64,000 nt of DNA from Planctomycetota bacterium (GCA_021808485.1 JAKBBN010000002.1:1-64000); one strand, 5' to 3'. Counted from the first letter of the stretch, positions 45,297-54,591 are shown. Program-made: numbers and translations. Notes: generated from the sequence alone by a model not told the origin.

Positions 45297-46558
45297 TTCC
45301 GCCCCGCACCGGCGGACAGTCCCGGCCAGGGCGTCAATTTCCCGTGGCGCAACCGCATCAAATGCCGGTCTTTTACCGGGAGTCCGGTGCGCGGCAACAG
45401 GCGGCGCACCTGCCGCCAAGATAGCAGCGGACCGCCGAGATTTTTCCGCCATTGACCGTATCCGCTTGAGAGCAAATTGCCCCGACCGGAAAAATTGCCT
45501 TCCTTTGCGCCATGAACAAACATTGTCAGACTGTCGCCGCCGCGCGGGCCGGTGATGCGGTTATCGCAGCAGAAGATTTTCGCCCCTTGGGCGGACAGTA
45601 CAAATACCGGGCTGGACCATGGTGTGCGAATAGTATTGTGTATGACAAACAGGGTGCCGTTATGCGGTCCCCCGCCGTCCTGGCCGAAATGGATGACCTG
45701 ATGATTTCCGGCGCCCCCGCCCTTGACTATCAGGCACCCAAGAACAACCGCATCGCTGTTCGCGGCCGCGGTGTTGGCCCGGTCATCAACCAAATCGAAT
45801 TCGCGGTTTGATGACCCATGCACATAGCAATACTCCACCCAGGTGATATGGCACCGACTTTTTATGTCATGGCCGGTTAACGGATGGGAAATATCACAAC
45901 CCAGAATCAAAGCGCTGGTTCCATCCAGGTAAAGGTTGTGATTATAACCCGGATCTTTGTAACTGCCGTTGCCGGTGATGCGGCAGAACTCGATCCGCTG
46001 GTTTGCGCCGGTACCGCGGTGAAAATTTCCGTTGCTCATAATGCCCATGTCATTGCCGTGTATATAACAATGCGTGACAAGCACATTGTCAGCGGCATTG
46101 ATGCGAATACCGGCTCCGTTAAACGAATGATTGTGGGCGCCGTGCAGGTCAAAACCGCGCAGCACGCAATTATCCGCATTCGGGTTGAACTGGAAGACGG
46201 CGCGCGGCACCTGCCCCCGGCCGGAGTAATTGAATCCCTCCGCGTTGATCCGGATCAGCTTTCCCGGAATGGCGGGCTCAATCGTTAGACCGGCGGTGTT
46301 CACTTCCACGGCGGTGCGGGTATAACTGCCGCCGTGAGCCGGCCAGACTTTGATAACATCACCGGGACGTGCCGCGGCCACCGCTTTTGCAATACCGCTG
46401 AACTGCATTCCCGGCCCCACCCGCAGCGTACGTGAAAATGCCGCAGCAGGCGACAATAACGCACTGAACAGGAGAAACCGGCACGACCACACCATCCACC
46501 GGGCCAACCGGCCGGCCGGAGGCGTTGAGTCCATTGAAACAGGAGCATGATCAAGCAT
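45293..46558 (-). CDS. Right-handed parallel beta-helix protein, exported
   Basis: A 421-residue protein with a signal peptide (about 22-41). The body is a parallel beta-helix. It begins MQFSGIAKAVAAARPGDVIK, the usual N-terminal cap of pectate-lyase-like proteins, and repeats such as NCVLRGFDLHGAHNH, VLVTHCYIHGNDMGIMSNG and IEFCRITGNGSYKDP give the N-x-x-I/C-x-x-C coil pattern. There is no clear catalytic cluster, so it may be a lyase, an isomerase or only a binding scaffold. GGAGG lies 8 bases before the ATG. Confidence 0.8.
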   Translation of the reverse strand: MLDHAPVSMDSTPPAGRLARWMVWSCRFLLFSALLSPAAAFSRTLRVGPGMQFSGIAKAVAAARPGDVIKVWPAHGGSYTRTAVEVNTAGLTIEPAIPGKLIRINAEGFNYSGRGQVPRAVFQFNPNADNCVLRGFDLHGAHNHSFNGAGIRINAADNVLVTHCYIHGNDMGIMSNGNFHRGTGANQRIEFCRITGNGSYKDPGYNHNLYLDGTSALILGCDISHPLTGHDIKSRCHITWVEYCYVHGSSNREFDLVDDRANTAAANSDAVVLGCLIVKGGGAGNHQVIHFGQDGGGPHNGTLFVIHNTIRTPWSSPVFVLSAQGAKIFCCDNRITGPRGGDSLTMFVHGAKEGNFSGRGNLLSSGYGQWRKNLGGPLLSWRQVRRLLPRTGLPVKDRHLMRLRHGKLTPWPGLSAGAGRN

Positions 46559-47013
46559 CGGCCAATCCTCCGTTTAATATCAGGACCTGATAGAAAATGC
46601 GTACCGTATCCGCCGGAATGCCCGGGGACATTGCCTTACCCGCGGACAAGCTTGGGGACAATTATAATCGGAGGTTCCCGCCGATGCCCGTCTTTGTTGT
46701 GGGGCGGGGCACGCAAGGCGGTGGAAGCCCACCCGCGAACAAAGCCGGCACCCTGCGGGCGGACGACGGAACGGGGAATGGTGCGAAGCCGCGGGGCTCT
46801 GGAAAAAATACGGGCCGGTTCACATGAACCGGCCCGTTGCCTGTGGTTTTGTCAGCTCGCCTGATGGAAACAACATCTGTTGCCAGAACTATTTCATCAG
46901 CGCGCTCATCGTGGCGGCGAAGTGCCGCCGGGGAAAAAGGTTAAACTAAACTTGCTTCAATTAACCGGGAAGCTCCGGTACAAAAGCGCTCGGATTCAAA
47001 GAGCGATAATCGC
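46559..47013. other. 455-base gap carrying a terminator
   Basis: It lies between the zinc-ribbon stop and the beta-helix start on the minus strand. The terminator at 46801-46837 is the only feature recognised. Confidence 0.5.
46801..46837 (-). terminator. Rho-independent terminator of the zinc-ribbon gene
   Basis: A perfect 12-bp stem (ACGGGCCGGTTC/GAACCGGCCCGT) with a 4-base loop; on the minus strand it is followed immediately by ATTTTTT. It lies about 180 bases after the zinc-ribbon stop at 47014 and isolates the beta-helix gene downstream. Confidence 0.8.
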
Positions 47014-47397
47014 TTAGCGACCACCGGCCCGCTGAGCCTGGAAGCAATCCCGGCAATAAACCGGACGGTTGCCTGACGGCTTAAACGGAACTTCGGTCGG
47101 CTGGCCGCAGGATGCGCAGGTGGCCGGGAACATTTGACGGGGGCCGGATGAAAATCCACGTCCTCCGCCGGAGCGTCCGCCGCCGGAGAAGCCGCGTCCA
47201 CCACCACCGCCGCCGCCGCTGCCACCACCACGATGACCGCCGTCACCCTGTTGTGCTTTGCGATTGTCCCTGCAGGTTTTGCAACGTTTGGGTTCATTGG
47301 TAAATCCACGTTCTGCGAACCGTTGCTGTTCGTCCGCGGTGAACGTGAACTCTGTGCCACAATCGACACATACAATTGTCTTGTCGTCATACGACAT
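47014..47397 (-). CDS. Zinc-ribbon protein with Gly/Arg-rich linker
   Basis: A 127-residue protein: CVDCGTEFTFTADEQ and then CKTCR (zf-trcl-like CxxC ... CxxC), a Gly/Arg/Ser-rich linker of about 45 residues with RGF repeats, and a second pair CASCGQPTEVPF ... CRDCFQAQR. It resembles the small zinc-ribbon proteins of bacteria suspected to bind nucleic acid. The RGG-like linker supports RNA or DNA contact, but this is inference. The start at 47397 has GGAG upstream; the longer frame is not supported. It has its own promoter and terminator. Confidence 0.8.
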   Translation of the reverse strand: MSYDDKTIVCVDCGTEFTFTADEQQRFAERGFTNEPKRCKTCRDNRKAQQGDGGHRGGGSGGGGGGGRGFSGGGRSGGGRGFSSGPRQMFPATCASCGQPTEVPFKPSGNRPVYCRDCFQAQRAGGR

Positions 47398-47858
47398 ACG
47401 TGTGCTCCACTGGATAAACCAGAAATGAGAGGAATAGAGCGATGGGCGGTGCGGGAATGGCTTCGGCCAACCTCGAACTCGGGCGCTACAGCCCACAGGC
47501 GAAGTAGAGTATACCCGAAATGGAATGAAACGCAAACAGATTTCTTTGAATTTTGATATTTGTAAATCCACGAGCCCAAACTCCTCCCCGGCCGGCTATT
47601 ATCAGCAGTTGAGCAGCATGGCGGTTTTGCCGGTAATTGGGCGGCCTGATTGGCCGGATTGCCCGGGCGCAGCCATCGGCTGTTCACGCGATGCGCTGCT
47701 TTCCACCACATCCTAGCCGCAAGATGCCTTTTTACACCGCTGATTTGCGCAGCTTACGCCTCAGGCCAAGGCCCGCCAGACCCACACGGCCAAGCCGCTG
47801 GAATCAGTCGGTCTTTCACGGCGGCAGGCAGAAACATTCCGGCTCGCATGCCGATGCT
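47398..47858. other. 461-base gap holding the zinc-ribbon promoter
   Basis: Apart from the promoter at 47508-47535, no gene or RNA is recognised. It is upstream of the zinc-ribbon gene and downstream of the PH-like gene. Confidence 0.45.
47508..47535 (-). promoter_or_regulatory. Sigma-70-like promoter of the zinc-ribbon gene
   Basis: On the minus strand TTGCGT, a 16-base spacer, then TATACT (five of six) lie about 110 bases upstream of the ATG. This leaves a leader of roughly 100 bases. Confidence 0.45.
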
Positions 47859-48377
47859 TTAAGCCGCTCCGGATTCACTTGCGGACGCTTCCGGCGCGGG
47901 GGCGGCTTCGCTTACGGCGGGCGGAACCGTCGCGGCCGCCTGCGCCGCGTTGATGCGAGCCTGCAAGGCGTCAAGGAAAAGGCGGTTTTGCTTATCACTC
48001 ATCGCGCCTTGGACCCGGTGAATCGCGCCGGCGCGGTAAATGGCAATGTTCCGCGTTTTTTCTCTTGCGATTCGAGTCGCAATCACTACAAAAAGGACGC
48101 AGAAACACCCGCCGATAATGGCGCCCCACATATTGTTCTGGACCGCAAACAAAATGGTGATCAATATGCCGGCAAGCAGCGCCGCAAAAGCCAACAGCAG
48201 CGCCACAATTCTGTCCTGATTCCACGCGAACACAAATCCCACCTGATCATAATATATCCGCAGCACCCGGTCAGTCAGTGTTGATTCCGCCCGCAAAATA
48301 GTCGCGGCATCGTCCGAAAGCAGGACAACCGTCCGCCCCAGAAAACCAGTAAACTTGAACCGGGCAAATTTCGCCAT
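47859..48377 (-). CDS. Small membrane protein, PH-like domain interrupted by a membrane hairpin
   Basis: A 172-residue protein. An N-terminal strand-rich part (VVLLSDDAATILRAESTLTD, RIYYDQVGFVFAW) is followed by two membrane spans (about 59-81 and 85-103), then a basic strand/helix (NIAIYRAGAIHRVQGAMSDK) and an Ala/Pro-rich tail. Strands, a hairpin and a final helix with Arg residues suggest a bacterial PH-like fold split by a membrane hairpin, a pattern known in planctomycetes; this is inference. GGAG lies 7 bases before the ATG at 48377. It follows the B-box-like gene by 27 bases in one operon. Confidence 0.6.
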   Translation of the reverse strand: MAKFARFKFTGFLGRTVVLLSDDAATILRAESTLTDRVLRIYYDQVGFVFAWNQDRIVALLLAFAALLAGILITILFAVQNNMWGAIIGGCFCVLFVVIATRIAREKTRNIAIYRAGAIHRVQGAMSDKQNRLFLDALQARINAAQAAATVPPAVSEAAPAPEASASESGAA

Positions 48378-48404
48378 TATTCGCTCCACGCAATTGCAGT
48401 CCGG

Positions 48405-49148
48405 CTAACCATGTGCGAACCAATTAAACATCCAGTAAACGGATGAAGCCGCACTCAGCCCGCCGATACACATAAATATTATCGCGATAACGAGCAATCG
48501 CGTTCGGCTGACAAATTGGGCATATAAAGGATTTGCAAGTCGCTGCCGCGCTGCCTGCCGCCACTGATAAATACCGTATGGGAACCAGATGACAGACGTA
48601 AGCCAGAGCCCCAAACCAAGCGGCGGCAGCACAAGCAGCACCATCAACAGGGTCATGGCGCGTTCAGGACGCGGCAGATTGAGATCAAACTTTCCGGCCA
48701 GGACATCTTTGCCGCGCGGCGAATCCAGAAATTGCACGCTGTAAACAGCGCCGCCAACGGTGACACTGCATAAGGGGCAAATAAAGTTGCCGGTACCCGC
48801 GCATGTATTCACTGCCTTTTTTTCAGGGTGATAGGCACATACCGCGTCATCGGAAAGAGCCGGTTCACTGTACTCTATTTTCCGTGCGATCGGGCGAAAC
48901 ACCATCTCTATGGCTTCAACGCCGCAGAAGTTGCACCGCGAATAGACTGTACCCGAAGGCGTGGGCAGCGGCCGCATGGTACCAGTGCATCCTTTTACCG
49001 GGCAGTGCGGCCCGACCGGTGCTTTCACCACACCAGGCCGGGGCGGCTCCCCGGCACCCGCCGCCGGAGCGGCGCTCGCCGATGCCTCCGCGGTTAACAC
49101 CCCTTGACCGTCCGCCGGCGGCTGAACTTCCACGTTGTCATCAACCAT
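48405..49148 (-). CDS. Zinc-binding (ribbon plus B-box-like) membrane protein
   Basis: A 247-residue protein. After a Pro/Ala-rich start, HCPVKGCTGTMRPLPTPSG ... CNFC looks like a zinc ribbon. CAYHPEKKAVNTCAGTGNFI followed by CPLC is a B-box-type zinc finger as found in bacterial membrane proteins. Two membrane spans follow (about 165-188 and 220-242). The metal sites suggest a ligand- or protein-binding role at the membrane. The ATG at 49148 is used rather than the TTG two codons earlier. The gene leads a small operon with the PH-like gene. Confidence 0.65.
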   Translation of the reverse strand: MVDDNVEVQPPADGQGVLTAEASASAAPAAGAGEPPRPGVVKAPVGPHCPVKGCTGTMRPLPTPSGTVYSRCNFCGVEAIEMVFRPIARKIEYSEPALSDDAVCAYHPEKKAVNTCAGTGNFICPLCSVTVGGAVYSVQFLDSPRGKDVLAGKFDLNLPRPERAMTLLMVLLVLPPLGLGLWLTSVIWFPYGIYQWRQAARQRLANPLYAQFVSRTRLLVIAIIFMCIGGLSAASSVYWMFNWFAHG

Positions 49149-49556
49149 GCGCAATAATCCAAAGGGTGATCAACGGAGCTTAACACAACATCTTTCAGAG
49201 AAATGATACTCGAACCGTTTGCGGCCGCAAACGGGATTTTTAAGCGCGGCCTGGCGCGGATCGGTCAATTTTCCCAATTTGTGGTGAATAGCTCGCAAGG
49301 GGCAATATCAGGGCAATAGTGCGGCTGACGCGACTGTAAGTCTGTATACTGGCATGGAATTGATCGGTTTTACAAGAGGCGGCGTCCCCATGACTGGAAA
49401 TAAGCTGCTAAGTTCTCCCCACGACCCGCACCCCGGTGAAGAATCGAATATCATCGCGCGGTGCTTTATTGATACATGGAGTTGCAAAGATAACGGCAGG
49501 GACAGGCTCACCTGGAGTCCCAAAGGGAAGCGGTAAATGGAGTGAGGTAATTTCCC
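49149..49556. other. 408-base divergent region with a perfect palindrome
   Basis: It lies between the minus B-box-like gene and the plus GloVer gene. It holds the palindrome at 49215-49234 and a possible short plus-strand ORF (49354-49536) without support. Confidence 0.5.
49215..49234. promoter_or_regulatory. Perfect 20-base palindrome
   Basis: CCGTTTGCGGCCGCAAACGG is its own reverse complement. On the plus strand GATTTTT follows it, so it could be a hairpin terminator, but no plus-strand gene lies upstream. An operator of the divergent pair is the alternative. Confidence 0.4.
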
Positions 49557-51947
49557 ATGAGCATTGTGCGGAAAAAGTATGCCCGGTTGTCAACAGGCGG
49601 GGTGATGATCCGGTGCTTCCACGGATGCGGGCCAATTTGGTCGCTGGTCATTCCTTTGTTTATAAGCGGCATTGCCGCTGCCGCCCAGCCGCTGAATATC
49701 GTAGACACTGCCGCGAAACCCAGTACTGTTTCCAAAAAATTCAGCGCGATGAACTGGTCCACTGATCTATTGGAGCAATCTGCACCGAGAAACGTCACGC
49801 AAACGGCATTCTGTCGTGAAATTAGCACGCCGGCATTTGTCCTGTGGATTCGTAACGCACCGGCGTCACTTTGGCGACATGTGGCGGAAAGTTCCGCTTA
49901 TTCCGGCGGAGAGCATCAATTTGCAGCGTGCCAATTGCTTGCCTCCCAGGCGATGCCGGGGGAAACACTGGCATCGCTGAAAAAAAGTCTGGGCAAATGT
50001 ACGTGGCTGTCCCGGAATCATATCTCGCGTGCGCAGCCGCCTGTGATGACCGCCGGCACACCGCGTTCGGCAATGGCGATACATCTGGGGCCCGCCGGAA
50101 TAGTCTTCCTGGCATTTAACCAAGCTGTTTCAGCCGACGCGTTGTACGGGGCCCTCCATCATAAGAAAAGCAACATATCAACGATCGGCGTCACACTTGC
50201 GGCGGTTGGTTGGGGCGCGCCGGGCACAACGGCAAATACCCGTGGAAACGTGACACTTCGGCCGGCATTTTGGCTTTCGATGCCGGGCGGCGGACAAAAA
50301 GCGGTTGGACGGTCATTATCAGCATGGGCACAAACAGCTTACAGCCCCCGGTGGAATACGGTATCGGCATCCACCATTGCCGCACGGGTGTTTCTTACCA
50401 TGCGCGTAAAGCCATGTGCACTCTGGCGGCGTATGGCAGATGACCGCCATTGTGCCCGGCGACAGAGACTGTGGGCCGCCGACAACTATCTGCTTTGCAC
50501 GATTCGGCCGGGTGATTCACTAAAGCAAGCCGCCAAGGCGTTTACGGGCGCTCCGCGGCTTGAACCGTCAATGGTTGAATCCGTTTCCATGTTCGACTTT
50601 CCTCCTGTTCCATTTTTCAGGCGCGACTTGCTGCGGCGAGGTTCTTTCTATTACATCAATGATGTGTGTATATCCCTTAACGGATTTATGTCCGCCAAGC
50701 AGTTGCGGTTATCCTTACGCAATGAAGGGCGTCAGAAATGGCGGCACGTGCGTGTGGTGGGTATTGAGTGGGACGGCGGTCCAATTGGCGAAACGTACCG
50801 TACAATCTCCAACCCTGGCGCCGCCGGAACCAAAACCGTAGAAACTTCCAACCTGCATACCATCATCAATTTTAACGGCGGCAACGGGGCTAACCCGCAT
50901 GGACGCATAATTTTTGACAGGGCTGGAAATTATTTTGGAACTACCACACGCGGCGGACCTAAAGGCGGCGGTACGGTATTCAGAATCACGCCGACCGGTA
51001 AACTTGCTACCTTAGCCACGCTGTCGAAGTCCAAGAGTGAGGATGTGCCTAATGGACTGGCAATTGACAAGAATGGTAATTTATTCGGCGCAATCTTTGG
51101 TCTAAACCGAGGTGGAAACGGCGGCATTTTCAAATTAACCTCAGCCGGCATTTTCACCGTCTTGGTGAGCTTTAATCGTAAAGATCGCATGGCCGGCCCA
51201 TCGGGCAGCCCGCTTCTTGACAGTGCCGGCAATATCTATGGAACAACGGCGTTGGGCGGTGATTCATACTACCGGGGCGTCATTTTTAAGCTCACGCGAG
51301 CCGGGAAGTTGATGACATTGGTCAAGGTAGGTGACATTGGCGGTGACTTTCCGGAGGGGTGTATGGCTATGGATAAATATGGTAATTTATATGGTACAAC
51401 ATCAAGGGGAGGTATTCATACGGCCGGCGATCCGTCCGGTTGTGGAATGATTTTTAAGTTAACCCCGCACGATAAACTGATCGCGTTATTGAAATTTCGA
51501 CAAAGTGATGGAGCGGATCCGAAGAGCGGCCTGATTATGGATCGACACGGAAATCTTTATGGAACAACATCCGAAGGCGGTATCCATAGTAATAATGTCG
51601 AGCGTACCGGATATGGGACGGTATTTAAATTCACCTCCTCAGGTAAGCTTATTACATTGGTAAACTTTAATGGTTATGACGGAGCCGCCCCGTTTGGTCG
51701 TCTGGCCAAGGCGCCGAACGGCGATTTGTATGGGGTAACTTCCTGGGGAGGTGCGTATGGCATGGGGACGGTCTATAAGATTGGAATGGATGGAAAACAG
51801 AAGGTTCTTGTCAACTTTAACGGTGTCAACGGAGCAGACCCTGAGGGTGGATTAACTTTTGATAAGGCCGGCAATATATATGGAACAACTTCGTGGGGCG
51901 GATCACATGGCAAGGGCACAGTCTTTGTGCTGCCCGTACACAAATGA
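49557..51947 (+). CDS. Large exported protein with GloVer tandem repeats
   Basis: A 796-residue protein. A signal or anchor lies at about 25-45. The N-terminal ~400 residues are not recognised. From about 425 on, seven to eight repeats of ~45 residues follow: NLYGTTSEGG, GTVFKFTSSGKLITLVNFNG and DGAAPFGRLAKAPNGDLYGV are examples. The pattern 'G-A-x-P-x-G-x-L-x-x-D-x-x-G-N-L/I-Y-G-T-T-x-x-G-G-x-x-G-x-G-T-V-F-K' is the TIGR03803 (GloVer) tandem repeat, likely a beta-propeller. GAGG lies about 10 bases before the ATG. A surface or secreted location is inferred. Confidence 0.8.
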   Translation: MSIVRKKYARLSTGGVMIRCFHGCGPIWSLVIPLFISGIAAAAQPLNIVDTAAKPSTVSKKFSAMNWSTDLLEQSAPRNVTQTAFCREISTPAFVLWIRNAPASLWRHVAESSAYSGGEHQFAACQLLASQAMPGETLASLKKSLGKCTWLSRNHISRAQPPVMTAGTPRSAMAIHLGPAGIVFLAFNQAVSADALYGALHHKKSNISTIGVTLAAVGWGAPGTTANTRGNVTLRPAFWLSMPGGGQKAVGRSLSAWAQTAYSPRWNTVSASTIAARVFLTMRVKPCALWRRMADDRHCARRQRLWAADNYLLCTIRPGDSLKQAAKAFTGAPRLEPSMVESVSMFDFPPVPFFRRDLLRRGSFYYINDVCISLNGFMSAKQLRLSLRNEGRQKWRHVRVVGIEWDGGPIGETYRTISNPGAAGTKTVETSNLHTIINFNGGNGANPHGRIIFDRAGNYFGTTTRGGPKGGGTVFRITPTGKLATLATLSKSKSEDVPNGLAIDKNGNLFGAIFGLNRGGNGGIFKLTSAGIFTVLVSFNRKDRMAGPSGSPLLDSAGNIYGTTALGGDSYYRGVIFKLTRAGKLMTLVKVGDIGGDFPEGCMAMDKYGNLYGTTSRGGIHTAGDPSGCGMIFKLTPHDKLIALLKFRQSDGADPKSGLIMDRHGNLYGTTSEGGIHSNNVERTGYGTVFKFTSSGKLITLVNFNGYDGAAPFGRLAKAPNGDLYGVTSWGGAYGMGTVYKIGMDGKQKVLVNFNGVNGADPEGGLTFDKAGNIYGTTSWGGSHGKGTVFVLPVHK

Positions 51948-52521
51948 GAACGGTAGAAAGTGACGCGCAAGACGGTCCCACCAGAAAGGCCGAAAGCACT
52001 GGCGGCGCATTGGGATTGGCAACACCCATGGTATACTTCCTTCAGCAGGCTTTGGATCAGGACCGGTGGCCGTTGAAGCCGCTTGGAAAACCGGGGGCGT
52101 GACTTCGTGAGTCGGCCGGACGGGCTATCCAAAAACAGGCCCGACGGCAATTACCCCTTCGAGCTTTAGTAGGCTCCACCGGGCGGGCCGTGGGCTGGCC
52201 AGATACGATCGCGGGCTCGAAGCCCATAAGCATAATCGACCGGCTCCGAACTAATCGGCCCTGATTCATCCCCGCGGTTTAATTACGAACCGTTATACCC
52301 GGTATGACAACGGATCAACGCTTTCCATTTTACACCCGCCGGAAGGCTATCCGTCGTCCGAGCCAGGGGCAACGGCAGCATGACGCCGCCGGTCGTTCCG
52401 CCGACAGCGATCCGACGCATTCAGCGGAATGCCGGGCAAATTTCATGGTTTGGCCTTGGCAGAATATCCGCCTGCGGCGTATACTGCTGCGTTCTAAATT
52501 TGGCGGCCCGGAGCAGTCTGA
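51948..52521. other. 574-base gap without a recognised gene
   Basis: No gene supported. A minus-strand frame at 52057-52269 (GFEPAIVSGQPTARPVEPTK) has the look of tRNA-antisense artefacts, but no tRNA fold was found there. It includes the upstream region of the gene at 52522. Confidence 0.45.
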
Positions 52522-53241
52522 ATGAAAAGCGAAGAACGGCACGAACTACAGCAAAATGACCTTGTCGGCAGCCTTGCCGGCCTGTACATATTCCTGCGTA
52601 AATACGGCGTTTACATTCTGCTGGTTGCAGCTTTGTGCGTACTGGCGGTGGAAGTTGTGCATATTCGGCGGCAGGCGGCGCAGGCAAAACTGCAAAGCGC
52701 CTGGATCGCCCTGCAAAATGCCGTTTCACCGCATCAATTGCAGACCACCGTATTGGATAAATACAAATTCCCCGCCGTTGACGCCCGGGCCTACGTAAAA
52801 ATCGGCGCCATTTATCTGCAAGCGGCGGGCAATACTTATCTGGCGTCATCAAAGCGATTCAAGCCTACCCGCGCCCAGGCGATAGCCGGGGCAAAAATTG
52901 CGTTTAAAAAGGTAATTGCGGACTATCCGGGGCAGCAGCTTGCGGTTGTGCGCAGCAAGCTGGGGCTGGCACTGGCCTATGAAGACGCCGGCCAATGGGC
53001 CAAGGCCGCGACGATCTATCGTGCGTTCGCCCGCAAGGGGGCTACCGCCATGGAAAAATCCTTCGCCCCGCTGGCCGCGTATCGACTGGCGCACCTGTCC
53101 AACTGGCGGTCGCCGGTGCTGGCGGGTCCGGCGATTGATTTGTCCATGCCGAAGGCCGCCCCGGCCGCGGCAAAATCCGCGGCAACACAAGCAGGAAAAT
53201 CGCCGGCCGCAGCGAGCATGCCGGCGACGACAGGCCGGTGA
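52522..53241 (+). CDS. Membrane-anchored TPR-like protein
   Basis: A 239-residue protein with one membrane anchor (about 28-47), then helix pairs of TPR type: AYVKIGAIYLQAAGNTYLAS, AKIAFKKVIADYPGQQLAVV and RSKLGLALAYEDAGQWAKAA. An Ala/Pro-rich tail ends it. The arrangement resembles YfgM-like inner-membrane proteins with a periplasmic TPR domain; orientation is not certain. GGAG lies 8 bases before the ATG. fchA-like and tadA genes follow on the same strand. Confidence 0.75.
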   Translation: MKSEERHELQQNDLVGSLAGLYIFLRKYGVYILLVAALCVLAVEVVHIRRQAAQAKLQSAWIALQNAVSPHQLQTTVLDKYKFPAVDARAYVKIGAIYLQAAGNTYLASSKRFKPTRAQAIAGAKIAFKKVIADYPGQQLAVVRSKLGLALAYEDAGQWAKAATIYRAFARKGATAMEKSFAPLAAYRLAHLSNWRSPVLAGPAIDLSMPKAAPAAAKSAATQAGKSPAAASMPATTGR

Positions 53242-53301
53242 ATATACGCGGCCGTCATGCGCCGTTCCAGGCGCCGCCGGATCATGGAGAGGCATTTTAG
53301 C

Positions 53302-53946
53302 ATGGCAACGCCGTCCCCCGCCGATCTTTCCGGACTCACAATTCAGGCGTTTTTGAACGCCCTGGCGGATAAGACGCCCACGCCCGGCGGCGGCTCGGTT
53401 GCGGCCATTGTCGGCAGCCTGGCCGGTGCGCAATTACGCATGACCATTGCATATACCCTGGGCAGGAAAAAATTCGCCGCCGTTGAGCCGCTGATGCAGT
53501 CCACCGCCGAAGCCGTCGATCAAATTACCGCCGAATTTCTGCAGCTTATGCAACAGGATGCGGCCGCCTATGAATCGCTCGCCGGATATCTAAAAATGCC
53601 GCCGGAGCAGCGGACACAGAAAGCCGATTTTTCACGCGCCGCCCGACAGGCCATTGATGTTCCCCTGAAATGCGCCCACGCGGCCCGCCAACTCATTGAT
53701 CATGCCGCGGCAATTGCGGATAAGATCAATCCCCATCTTATTTCCGATCTGGGTGTGGCTGTCAGCCTTGCCGGCGGCGTTCTGGCGTGCTGCGAATTAA
53801 ACGTACGCGTCAATCTTCCCATTCTGCCGGACAAAAATGCGGCGGCCGCCTGTGCGCAGGAAATGCATCAGTTGCGGCGGCATGCCCAGGAAACGGCGGA
53901 CCTGGTCGACCGGCAGGTACGTGTCATCATGCCGGCGGCGGATTGA
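53302..53946 (+). CDS. Methenyltetrahydrofolate cyclohydrolase / formiminotransferase-cyclodeaminase-like protein
   Basis: A 214-residue all-helical protein of the cyclodeaminase/FchA family acting on methenyl- or formimino-tetrahydrofolate. The diagnostic N-terminal block is TPTPGGGSVAAIVGSLAGAQ, and DLGVAVSLAGGVLACCELNV is the second helix pair. Length matches single-domain members. The start at 53302 has GGAGAGG 10 bases upstream; the frame from 53257 is not supported. It sits in the run with the TPR-like gene and tadA. The exact reaction (cyclohydrolase or cyclodeaminase) cannot be fixed. Confidence 0.88.
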   Translation: MATPSPADLSGLTIQAFLNALADKTPTPGGGSVAAIVGSLAGAQLRMTIAYTLGRKKFAAVEPLMQSTAEAVDQITAEFLQLMQQDAAAYESLAGYLKMPPEQRTQKADFSRAARQAIDVPLKCAHAARQLIDHAAAIADKINPHLISDLGVAVSLAGGVLACCELNVRVNLPILPDKNAAAACAQEMHQLRRHAQETADLVDRQVRVIMPAAD

Positions 53947-53985
53947 GTTGCCGCGGCATCCGGCTATTATGACGGGATCATTTGA

Positions 53986-54591
53986 ATGGTTCACTCCCCG
54001 GGCAAATCCAAACCGAATCAGCCGATGCAAAGCAGAATGCCGCGATCTTCCGCCGTCGCCGCGGCCGCACCGCCGGCGCCATGGGACGAGCACTTCATGT
54101 CCGCGGCCCTGCAACTTGCCGACAATGCCGCGGCCCACGGCGACATTCCCGTGGGCGCCGTGGTGGTGCAGCACAAGTCGCACCTGCCAAAAGCCGCCGG
54201 CGGCAGACCCGCGGATGCCATACCGGTCATCATCAGCGAAGGGGAAAATCGCCGCCAGCGCGATGCGGACCCCACCGCCCATGCGGAAATTCTGGCGCTG
54301 AAAGCGGCCGGTGAAAAGCTGGGGCGCTGGCAGCTCGCGGACTGTGATTTATATGTCACACTCGAACCCTGTCCGATGTGTGCCGGCGCACTGGTGAACG
54401 CCCGGATCGGCCGGGTCATTTTCGCCTGCACGGATCCGAAGGCCGGAGCCGTGGAAACATTGTTTAAATTAACCAGTGATCCGCGGCTGAATCATCGGGT
54501 GCAGTGGACCGGCGGCATCTGTGCGGCGCAAGCCGCGGCCGCGCTTAAAAAATTTTTCGCACCGCGGCGAAGAAAAAAACGCGCGGGATAG
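53986..54591 (+). CDS. tadA: tRNA-specific adenosine deaminase
   Basis: A 201-residue zinc deaminase converting the wobble adenosine of tRNA-Arg to inosine. Zinc-binding motifs are DPTAHAEILALKAAGEKLGR (H-A-E with catalytic Glu) and VTLEPCPMCAGALVNARIGR (P-C-P-M-C). FACTDPKAGAVETLF follows, as in the family. About 35 extra N-terminal residues and an insert of about 18 residues (SHLPKAAGGRPADAIP) lengthen it. The start at 53986 is tentative. It is convergent with nrnA, 16 bases away. Confidence 0.9.
   Translation: MVHSPGKSKPNQPMQSRMPRSSAVAAAAPPAPWDEHFMSAALQLADNAAAHGDIPVGAVVVQHKSHLPKAAGGRPADAIPVIISEGENRRQRDADPTAHAEILALKAAGEKLGRWQLADCDLYVTLEPCPMCAGALVNARIGRVIFACTDPKAGAVETLFKLTSDPRLNHRVQWTGGICAAQAAAALKKFFAPRRRKKRAG

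Noticed and set aside
52057-52269. Possible tRNA suggested by a GFEP-type antisense frame
   Set aside because: The TCGAA loop is only five bases and no cloverleaf can be drawn.
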